This document shows positions 1-4,388 of a DNA stretch of 5,714 nt, in pieces; the first letter of the stretch is position 1; every line of letters begins with the position of its first letter. The position numbers were made by a program, and so were the translations under genes. Source of the DNA: an uncultured Anaerolineae bacterium (GTDB lineage Bacteria; Chloroflexota; Anaerolineae; B4-G1; DUEL01); NCBI GenBank assembly GCA_937942115.1, contig CALDFY010000177.1, positions 1-5,714 of the forward strand. Direction: 5' to 3'. The notes beneath the pieces are model-generated. The model was not told the origin of the DNA, made no database searches, and saw nothing but the letters and a program-made list of their open reading frames with translations.

Positions 1-26
1 GCCGCCGCCCTCAAAACTTCCTCTTC

Positions 27-66
27 CCCCTTCTACCCCCCCGCTTCGGGGAGGGGATGAAAGGGG
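27..66. repeat. Long imperfect hairpin past the sulfur operon
   Basis: A pyrimidine-rich strand (27-43) folds on a purine-rich one (47-66). The tip is CCCCG/CGGGG around CTT; allowing three single-base bulges (52, 58, 62) and one mismatch I count 16 pairs. It lies 73 nt or more beyond the tusA stop. No long T run follows on the minus strand, so it may be an extragenic repeat or processing stem and not an intrinsic terminator. The rest of 1-138 has no gene I can support. Confidence 0.4.
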
Positions 67-85
67 CAGATGCCAACCCAGGCGA

Positions 86-106
86 TTGCCCAAATAATTT
101 GTTCAA
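86..106. promoter_or_regulatory. 21-bp interrupted palindrome downstream of tusA
   Basis: The site has the symmetry TTG-nn-CAAAT-n-ATTTG-nn-CAA, with every fixed position paired. It is AT-rich against a GC-rich background and resembles a dimeric repressor site, possibly for a gene left of the window. No promoter hexamers were recognised around it. Confidence 0.3.
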
Positions 107-113
107 CTGCGCC

Positions 114-140
114 AGCGCCACGCAAAATGAATTTGGCGCT
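114..140 (-). terminator. Hairpin over the tusA stop codon
   Basis: AGCGCCA (114-120) and TGGCGCT (134-140) are perfect 7-bp arms around a 13-base loop. In the minus transcript the stem begins within the stop codon. No U run follows, so it fits an mRNA 3'-end stabilising or Rho-linked structure better than an intrinsic terminator. Confidence 0.35.
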
Positions 141-378
141 ACTTAACCCGGCGGATCCAGAATTTGAAGACGCCGTCGCCCTTCTCCATCCCCAGCAGTT
201 CGTTGCCGGTGCTCTTGCACCAGGCCTGGATGTCGGCCACGGAGCCGGGGTCGGTCGCCATGACCTCTAGGACGCCGCCCACGGAGACGTTCTTGATCTC
301 CTGGCTGGTCTTGACCACCGGCATAGGGCACTGCAGCCCACGGGCGTCCAGCGTCTTTTCGGGAGTATACTCGGCCAT
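139..378 (-). CDS. tusA: TusA-family sulfurtransferase (sulfur carrier)
   Basis: This 79-aa protein has the full length and layout of the TusA/SirA/YedF family, small cytoplasmic carriers that accept persulfide sulfur on a cysteine and pass it on for tRNA thiolation, molybdenum-cofactor synthesis or sulfur oxidation. The family signature is clear: DARGLQCPMP at residues 11-20, with carrier Cys17 in the CPxP motif. A second Cys54 lies in WCKSTGNEL, where many TusA proteins also have one. The C-terminal FKFWIRR fits the last beta strand. The ATG at 378 is supported by a strong Shine-Dalgarno (AGGAGG, five bases before the start). It is the last gene of an apparent arsR-dsrE2-tusA unit, 61 nt after dsrE2. 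Next to DsrE2, a role in sulfane-sulfur relay is likelier than tRNA thiolation alone, but the final acceptor cannot be read from this window. Confidence 0.95.
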   Translation of the reverse strand: MAEYTPEKTLDARGLQCPMPVVKTSQEIKNVSVGGVLEVMATDPGSVADIQAWCKSTGNELLGMEKGDGVFKFWIRRVK

Positions 379-395
379 TTTTGCCTCCTGGTTTC

Positions 396-435
396 CTTGT
401 CTACTTGCTTACTTGTCTACTTGCCTACTTGCCCA
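396..435. repeat. Five-copy 8-bp tandem repeat between dsrE2 and tusA
   Basis: Five consecutive octamers fit CTTGYYYA on the plus strand (units start at 396, 404, 412, 420 and 428); units 1 and 3 are identical. The array fills most of the 61-nt gap between the dsrE2 stop and the tusA ribosome-binding site. It is read as an untranslated spacer in the transcript. Confidence 0.85.
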
Positions 436-439
436 CCGC

Positions 440-925
440 CTAAATAAACAGCGTGATGTGGGATTGGTTCGCTTCGGCAACGTAGGTGGCCGCGCCGACG
501 ACGTCGGTGACCTCGTCTATCAGGTCCTCCCGGCGGATGCCCATGACGTCCATGCTCATCTGGCAGGCCAGGAGTTTGACCCCCAGGTCAATCGCCATCT
601 GGCGCAGTTCGGGCAGGGTCGCCACCTCGTGCTGCTTCATCATCTTCTTGAACATCCAGCGGCCCAGACCGCCCATGTTCAACTTGCTGGGGCCGATGCT
701 GTCAATGTCCCGCAGGAACATGCTCAGCATGCGCTCAAAGAGGGTGCGCCCCGTGGGGACTTTCTTCTTCAGCGCCTGGAGACCCCAGAAAGTGAAGAAC
801 ATGGTGGTCTCAATGCCGCTGGCGGCGGCGGTGGTGGCGATGATGAAGGCTCCCATCACCTTGTCCATGTCGCCGCTGAAGACGACAATGGACGCTTTCT
901 GGGCTTCGTGTTCGTGCTCGCTCAT
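440..925 (-). CDS. dsrE2: DsrE2-type DsrE/DsrF/DsrH-like sulfur-relay protein
   Basis: This 161-aa protein belongs to the DsrE/F/H-like superfamily, most like the DsrE2 branch. Family-like stretches are the N-terminal strand ASIVVFSGDMDKVMGAFIIA (residues 11-30), the FFTFWGLQALKKK segment (43-55), a central Met- and Lys-rich helix (MFKKMMKQHE, 91-100) and the ACQMSMDVMGI motif (120-130) carrying the only cysteine, Cys121. In DsrE-type proteins a conserved cysteine at this kind of site carries persulfide sulfur, and DsrE2 genes commonly sit beside tusA in sulfur-oxidation and thiosulfate-transfer clusters. Residues 24-47 are hydrophobic, but I would not call a membrane helix. The ATG at 925 has a good Shine-Dalgarno (AAAGGAG, four bases before the start). 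The gene follows arsR by 60 nt, a gap holding a terminator-like hairpin. The exact partner and sulfur donor are inferred from context only. Confidence 0.93.
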   Translation of the reverse strand: MSEHEHEAQKASIVVFSGDMDKVMGAFIIATTAAASGIETTMFFTFWGLQALKKKVPTGRTLFERMLSMFLRDIDSIGPSKLNMGGLGRWMFKKMMKQHEVATLPELRQMAIDLGVKLLACQMSMDVMGIRREDLIDEVTDVVGAATYVAEANQSHITLFI

Positions 926-949
926 CGGACTCCTTTCAGGATAAAGTCT

Positions 950-976
950 AAAAAGCAGGGAGCCATCCGGGCCCCC
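950..976 (-). terminator. Terminator- or attenuator-like hairpin between arsR and dsrE2
   Basis: In the minus-strand transcript GGGGGCC (976-970) pairs with GGCUCCC (964-958) in seven pairs, one of them G-U, around a five-base loop. After UGC comes a run of five U (954-950). It sits 10 nt past the arsR stop and 25 nt before the dsrE2 start, with no room for a further promoter. It may only partly stop transcription, giving more arsR than dsrE2-tusA message. The short U run keeps confidence moderate. Confidence 0.45.
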
Positions 977-985
977 CGTCCTTCC

Positions 986-1336
986 CTACCGCCCCGCAAC
1001 ACTCATCCGCTCCACCAGGCCGCTCCGCAGGGCCAGTTGGTCCCGCAACACGTCTCGCATCAAATCCAGCGCCTGGATGACCCGCCCGTCGGCCAGGGCA
1101 TAATAGACCGCTGTCCCCTCCTGGTCGGCCGTTACCAGACCGCGCTCGCGCAGAATCTTCAGGTGGTGGGAAACAGTGGGCTGAGGCAATCCCAGGGCCT
1201 CTGCCAGGTCCGTCACCCGGCGAGGGCCTTCGGCGAGGGCGTAGAGGAGCAGGATCCGCTTGGGGTCCGCCAGCCCCTGACAAATCTGGGCATGCAGAAG
1301 GAGGATCTCCTGTTGGAGGTCGGACGTGATCCGCAT
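986..1336 (-). CDS. ArsR-family winged-helix transcriptional repressor
   Basis: This 116-aa protein is a typical ArsR/SmtB dimeric repressor. Residues 16-34 (AQICQGLADPKRILLLYAL) match the usual family opening; the helix-turn-helix spans about 42-67, with recognition helix QPTVSHHLKILRERGLV (52-68); the wing is EGTAVYYAL (73-81); a C-terminal dimer helix follows. The metal motif of arsenic and cadmium sensors (ELCVCDL) is replaced by RRVTDLAEA (39-47). The only cysteine is Cys19, so this is not a classic arsenic sensor and lacks the two-cysteine pair of the SqrR/BigR sulfide and persulfide sensors. The ATG at 1336 has no clear Shine-Dalgarno; I keep it because it precedes the complete domain and follows a promoter-like region with a palindrome. 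Its position before dsrE2 and tusA suggests it represses them and itself in response to a sulfur or redox signal, which is an inference. Confidence 0.93.
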   Translation of the reverse strand: MRITSDLQQEILLLHAQICQGLADPKRILLLYALAEGPRRVTDLAEALGLPQPTVSHHLKILRERGLVTADQEGTAVYYALADGRVIQALDLMRDVLRDQLALRSGLVERMSVAGR

Positions 1337-1351
1337 AAGAATATGTTTCTA

Positions 1352-1373
1352 TGCAAGTATTTAAATGCTTGCA
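1352..1373. promoter_or_regulatory. Candidate ArsR operator (22-bp palindrome)
   Basis: Arms TGCAAG and CTTGCA flank a self-complementary centre ATTTAAAT, with a single mismatched position on each side between arm and centre. The site is AT-rich in a GC-rich region. It begins three bases after the -10 hexamer and covers the expected start of transcription, 16-37 bases before the arsR ATG. ArsR-family repressors bind AT-rich inverted repeats at such positions, so autorepression is the natural reading. Binding by this protein is inferred. Confidence 0.7.
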
Positions 1374-1375
1374 AG

Positions 1376-1403
1376 ATTATACCACGAATCCGAAAAAGCG
1401 CAA
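1376..1403 (-). promoter_or_regulatory. Putative sigma-70-type promoter of arsR-dsrE2-tusA
   Basis: On the minus strand a perfect TATAAT (1381-1376) is preceded, after a 16-bp spacer, by TTGCGC (1403-1398), a 4-of-6 match to the -35 consensus. Transcription would start near 1370, inside the palindrome at 1352-1373, giving a leader of about 33 nt before the arsR ATG. The promoter lies in the 79-nt gap after the M50-like gene and separates the sulfur unit from the membrane-gene unit upstream. Confidence 0.6.
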
Positions 1404-1415
1404 GCGGGCCGGGCA

Positions 1416-2159
1416 CTACCGGTACTCCACCCGCACTCCCTTCAACCGACCGAGAACCCGCTCCAGGAGGAAAATGAGGAGGACAAAGGGGAGATCCACC
1501 AGCGCCGTGAGGGTGCATGCGGCGGCCAGCCAGCGGAGGGTCGCGGAGAGGGAGGCTGCCAGCGCCGGGCCCAGGTCCAGCAACAGCACCAGCCCGACCA
1601 CCAGGGCGAAAAAGAGGGCCAGGACGGGCCAGGCCCGCATGTCGGAGCGGCTGGGGAGCATAGTGTTGCTGACGGCAAAGGCCAGGTAGGCCCAGACCGC
1701 CGCATCACGGGCGCGCAGGGTCCGGAACAATCCCTCCCAGGCGCCGCGCCAATCTCCGGTCGCCAGCGCCGCCCCCAACGGCCCCAGCCCCAGCCCCAGG
1801 TGGCCGATGAGGACCAGCGCCAGGCAGCCGGCCAGGAGCGGCGCCAGGCCGATGAGGGCCGTGCGCAGCGGCCCCGTCCGCTCCACCGGCACGAAGCCCA
1901 ACTGGATGCGGTCTCCCTGGCGGACCGGAAGGACGGAGACCCGCCCCACCCGTGCGCCTAACAGATAGGCCGCCAGCGCGTGGCTCAGTTCGTGGAGGAC
2001 GACCCCCGGCAGCAGCGGCAGCGCGTAGAGCCAGACGGCCACTTCCCGGTCGCCCACCGTCAGCAGGGCCACTCCCTGCAGATGCTGATGGATCCAGCGT
2101 TCCAGCCGGAGCAGGACCCCCAGCGCCGCCGCAAACCAGAGGAGAGCATAGATGTCCAT
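1416..2159 (-). CDS. M50-like integral-membrane metalloprotease (site-2-protease type)
   Basis: This 247-aa protein is strongly hydrophobic, with about five or six membrane segments (roughly 1-18, 42-67, 98-122, 153-167, 177-198 and 208-234). The second segment contains HELSH (residues 56-60), the HExxH zinc site of M50 peptidases, which cleave substrates within or near the membrane. A second motif, SNTMLPSRSD (164-173), matches the NxxP...D metal-ligand region of the family, with Asp173 as the likely third ligand; the usual DG after it is replaced by DM. There is no PDZ or CBS domain. It starts 42 nt after the epimerase stop, probably in the same transcript, with no evident Shine-Dalgarno before the ATG at 2159. 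The substrate is unknown, and an inactive or membrane-structural role cannot be excluded, though both metal motifs look intact. Confidence 0.82.
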   Translation of the reverse strand: MDIYALLWFAAALGVLLRLERWIHQHLQGVALLTVGDREVAVWLYALPLLPGVVLHELSHALAAYLLGARVGRVSVLPVRQGDRIQLGFVPVERTGPLRTALIGLAPLLAGCLALVLIGHLGLGLGPLGAALATGDWRGAWEGLFRTLRARDAAVWAYLAFAVSNTMLPSRSDMRAWPVLALFFALVVGLVLLLDLGPALAASLSATLRWLAAACTLTALVDLPFVLLIFLLERVLGRLKGVRVEYR

Positions 2160-2175
2160 CGCGCCGGACGCGCAA

Positions 2176-2224
2176 ACGGAACACGGATCACGGAATACGT
2201 ACTACGTACTCCGTATTCCGTATT
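2176..2224. repeat. Seven-copy degenerate heptamer array at the epimerase 3' end
   Basis: Seven successive 7-mers on the plus strand keep the pattern MCGKAHY; ACGTACT and CCGTATT each occur twice in a row. The array also forms a hairpin-capable inverted repeat (GGAATACG at 2192-2199 against CGTATTCC at 2212-2219). It spans the epimerase stop (2204-2202) and encodes its last seven residues, EYGIRST. Confidence 0.8.
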
Positions 2225-3227
2225 CCTTCACCACCCACTCGTAGAGCCGCCGGATGCCCTCTTCCACCCCGACCCGGGGCGCCCAGCCCAGTTCCCGCCC
2301 GGCCTTGCGGATGTCGGAGATGTAGACCCGCTGGTCGCCCGGGCGCCAGTCCCCATACGAAACGGGAATCGGACGCCCCAGGAGCCGCTCCAGGGTCGGG
2401 CCGAACTCCGCCCAGACGGCCAGGGTGTTCTGCGGCCCCCCGCCGATGTTGTAGACCTGCCCGGCGGCGACGTCTATCCGGGCCACCGCCGCGTCGTAGA
2501 CGTCCAGCAGGTCGTCTATGAAGAGCACATCCCGCACCTGCTTGCCGTCCCCATAGATGGTGATAGGCCGACCGGTCACCGCCGCGATGATGAACCAGGC
2601 CACCCACCCCTGGTCCTCCATCCCCTGCTGGTGGGGGCCGTAGATGCAGGACTGGCGGAAAACGACGGTCGGCAGGCCGTAAATGCGGAAGTAATCCCGG
2701 ACGTACTGGTCCCCTGCGCCCTTAGAATTCCCGTAGGGCGAGTGGAAGTCCAGCGGCTGGGTCTCCGGCACCCCCCAGGGGAGGTCCCGGTAGCGGTAGC
2801 GGGTCGCCTCCTCCACGATGGCCACGTCCTCCATCCCGCCGTAGACTTTGTTGGTGGAGGCGTAGAGGACGATGGGGTTTCGGCCGGAGAGGCGCGCCGC
2901 CTCCAGGACGTTGAAGGTGCCCAGGGCGTTGACCTCAAAGTCGGTGCGGGGGTCCGCCACCGAGGTGGTGACGGCCACCTGCGCGGCCAGATGGACGATG
3001 ACTTCGGCCTCCCGGACAGCCCAGCGCAGGGTCTCAAAGTCCCGTACGTCCGCTGTGATCATCCGGAACGCGCATTCGCCGTGTTGGGCCCGCAGCCACT
3101 CCAGGTTCTTCTCCGTGCCCGGGCGGGAGAGGTTATCGTAGATGACGACCTCTTCGCCCCGCGTCAGCAACCGATGGACGTAGTTGATGCCGATGAATCC
3201 GGCGCCGCCGGTGATGAGGTAGTGCAT
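2202..3227 (-). CDS. NAD-dependent sugar-nucleotide epimerase, CDP-paratose 2-epimerase-like
   Basis: This 341-aa protein is an extended short-chain dehydrogenase/reductase. MHYLITGGAGFIG gives the NAD-binding GxxGxxG (Gly7, Gly10, Gly13); Asp31 ends beta strand 2 and should bind the NAD ribose; ASTNKVYG (123-130) supplies the catalytic Ser/Thr; Y165GNSK169 is the YxxxK pair. FRQSCIYGPHQ followed by MEDQGWVAWF (190-212) and IYGDGKQVRDVLFIDDL (224-240) closely resemble CDP-paratose/tyvelose 2-epimerases (RfbE), which act on CDP-dideoxyhexoses for O-antigen-type glycans; the exact substrate is uncertain. A longer reading frame starts at 3569, but its extra N-terminus is an out-of-frame reading of the upstream gene; the Rossmann fold fixes the start at ATG 3227. 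It has no Shine-Dalgarno and overlaps the upstream gene by 64 nt, suggesting translational coupling. No other sugar-nucleotide gene lies in the window. Confidence 0.93.
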   Translation of the reverse strand: MHYLITGGAGFIGINYVHRLLTRGEEVVIYDNLSRPGTEKNLEWLRAQHGECAFRMITADVRDFETLRWAVREAEVIVHLAAQVAVTTSVADPRTDFEVNALGTFNVLEAARLSGRNPIVLYASTNKVYGGMEDVAIVEEATRYRYRDLPWGVPETQPLDFHSPYGNSKGAGDQYVRDYFRIYGLPTVVFRQSCIYGPHQQGMEDQGWVAWFIIAAVTGRPITIYGDGKQVRDVLFIDDLLDVYDAAVARIDVAAGQVYNIGGGPQNTLAVWAEFGPTLERLLGRPIPVSYGDWRPGDQRVYISDIRKAGRELGWAPRVGVEEGIRRLYEWVVKEYGIRST

Positions 3228-4252
3228 GGTTCTTGGTCCGTGATGCGTGATGAAGGGTTGGGGTCGGGAGTCGTCAGGTGCCCGGCTGACCGAGCGACGG
3301 CGCCCAGGGTCAAACTCTCCCGCGCCAGGCCGATCAGGCCGAGGATCGCGATCATAATGTACTGGAAGGCATGGATGGCGAAGGCGGCGGTGACGGCCTC
3401 CTCCGCCGGTACACTGAAGGGAATGGTCAGCCCGTAGCGGGCGATGGCGTGGAAAACGCCCACCGCGCTGGGCGAGGAGGGAATCGCCATCCCCAGCCCC
3501 AGGATGCAGACCAGGAAGGGAGCGGCCAGGAACGGAGGACGGGGGACGAAGGCCCGCAGGAGGGCCCAATAGGTGAGGACGACAAACGCCCAGGCGATGG
3601 CCGACCAGAGGAGAAGGGAAAGGCCCAGCCGACCGGAGCGCAGAGGGGCCAGGCCGTCAAAGAGGCCATCAAAGACCCGCGCCCAGCGTTCGGCGTCCAG
3701 GCGGGGAATCCGGGCCAGGACCCAGCGCACTGCCCGCCGGCCCCAGTGGGGGCGAAAAGCCATCAGGAGAAGAAGCACCGCCGCTGCGACCGCCACGGCC
3801 CCGGCGACAACCCCCGCATTGACGGCCTGGCCCGACCCGGCGACAAAGGGGGCAACGCCGCCCAGCATGGCCACGACGGTCAGCATATCCAGCACCCGCT
3901 CCACGACGACGGTGGAGAGCGCCGCCGCGACAGAGACCTCCCCACCCCGTCCGACGACCATCGCGCGGGCCGGGTCGCCCAGGCGGAAGGGGAGGACGTT
4001 GCTCACCAGGTAGCCGATATTGGTCACCCAGAAGCAGCGGGCCAGGCTGACGCCCCGCCCCAGGAGCAGCCGCCAGCGGACGGCGCGCGCCAGCAGGTAG
4101 GCCAGGACCGCCGCCGCCCCCGGAATCAGGTAGCGGTAGTCCGACCGGGCCAGCGTCTCCGCCACGCGCCGGAGGTCAATGCCGACCAGTGCCAGCACCA
4201 GCGCCGCCGCGCTGATAGCCAGCCCGATGATGACCTGCCACCTTCGTTTCAT
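3164..4252 (-). CDS. UPF0104 / LPG-synthase TM-domain family membrane protein
   Basis: This 362-aa protein has about eight hydrophobic segments (approximately 6-25, 41-58, 73-88, 107-135, 143-165, 208-233, 241-262 and 284-310) and family motifs of the lysylphosphatidylglycerol-synthase transmembrane region (YbhN/UPF0104, AglD-like): RAVRWRLLLG (56-65), NVLPFRLGDPARAMVVG (85-101), VVERVLDMLTV (116-126) and IPSSPSAVGVFHA (257-269). The soluble aminoacyl-transfer domain of MprF is absent, so it is not a complete MprF. Relatives occur beside glycosyltransferases and are thought to move or handle lipid-linked molecules, so linkage to a sugar epimerase makes sense. I chose ATG 4252 because GGAG lies six bases before it; an in-frame GTG at 4273 inside the repeat array is possible and would add seven residues. 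The last 35 residues or so are hydrophilic and low-complexity, and run 64 nt into the epimerase gene. Confidence 0.88.
   Translation of the reverse strand: MKRRWQVIIGLAISAAALVLALVGIDLRRVAETLARSDYRYLIPGAAAVLAYLLARAVRWRLLLGRGVSLARCFWVTNIGYLVSNVLPFRLGDPARAMVVGRGGEVSVAAALSTVVVERVLDMLTVVAMLGGVAPFVAGSGQAVNAGVVAGAVAVAAAVLLLLMAFRPHWGRRAVRWVLARIPRLDAERWARVFDGLFDGLAPLRSGRLGLSLLLWSAIAWAFVVLTYWALLRAFVPRPPFLAAPFLVCILGLGMAIPSSPSAVGVFHAIARYGLTIPFSVPAEEAVTAAFAIHAFQYIMIAILGLIGLARESLTLGAVARSAGHLTTPDPNPSSRITDQEPCTTSSPAAPDSSASTTSIGC
3228..3255. repeat. Four-copy degenerate heptamer array at the epimerase start
   Basis: Four 7-mers end directly at the epimerase ATG. On the minus strand the two middle ones are ACGCATC and ACGGACC, flanked by CTTCATC and AAGAACC. 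They resemble the heptamers at 2176-2224 (for example ACGGATC). Here the array is also coding: it supplies about nine residues (SSRITDQEP) of the upstream membrane protein's tail and takes the place of a Shine-Dalgarno for the epimerase. Confidence 0.6.
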
Positions 4253-4263
4253 ATCCCGCTCCG
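4241..4263 (-). promoter_or_regulatory. Ribosome-binding site of the UPF0104 gene, apparently a repeat relic
   Basis: The minus strand reads ACGGAGCGGGAT directly before ATG 4252. GGAG at the right distance supports that start. ACGGAGCGG is the same nine bases found in the core of the adjacent tandem units, so the ribosome-binding site seems to derive from, or be the source of, the array. Confidence 0.5.
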
Positions 4264-4265
4264 TT

Positions 4266-4373
4266 GACGCCACTCCGCTCCATTAACGCCACTCCGCTCC
4301 GTGGCTGACTACAACGCCACTCCGCTCCGCTCCGTGGCTGACTACAACGCCACTCCGCTCCGTGGCTGACTAC
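4266..4373. repeat. Tandem repeat of about 28 bp between dnaJ and the membrane-protein gene
   Basis: Three full units follow one another at 4285-4312 (28 bp), 4313-4345 (33 bp) and 4346-4373 (28 bp). The outer two are identical, and the middle one differs by an extra 5-bp GCTCC duplication. A truncated unit (4266-4281) adjoins them. Each full unit holds an inverted repeat GCCAC/GTGGC; in the 28-bp units its loop is eight bases, for example at 4288-4305. On the minus strand each core reads GGAGCGGAGTGG, resembling a Shine-Dalgarno and GTG. The array nearly fills the 136-nt spacer; I see no promoter in the rest of it. Confidence 0.9.
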
Positions 4374-4388
4374 AAACTTACGACAAAA

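Noticed and set aside
363..372. Perfect palindrome GAGTATACTC near the tusA start.
   Set aside because: It is only 10 bp, lies inside codons 3-6 of tusA, and is easily explained by chance.
986..1336. Arsenic-resistance regulator with an ars operon.
   Set aside because: The ELCVCDL metal-binding motif is absent and no arsB, arsC or Acr3 gene is present.
1382..1415. Intrinsic terminator after the M50-like gene, with TTTTT at 1397-1393 on the minus strand.
   Set aside because: Only a three-pair CGC/GCG stem with a two-base gap precedes the T run, which is too weak; the run lies in the promoter spacer.
164..1477. A 437-codon open frame on the plus strand.
   Set aside because: It runs antisense through tusA, dsrE2 and arsR, all recognisable families. 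Its protein is Gly/His/Arg/Pro-rich with no domain pattern, as expected of a shadow frame in GC-rich DNA.
1980..3437. A 485-codon open frame on the plus strand.
   Set aside because: It is antisense to the M50-like and epimerase genes, low in recognisable motifs and without a credible ribosome-binding site.
3228..3569. N-terminal extension of the epimerase frame by 114 codons.
   Set aside because: The extension is Arg/Gly/Pro-rich out-of-frame reading of the membrane-protein gene; the Rossmann motif begins at residue 1 from ATG 3227.
4266..4373. CRISPR array.
   Set aside because: The roughly 28-bp units are directly adjacent with no unique spacers and no cas genes nearby.
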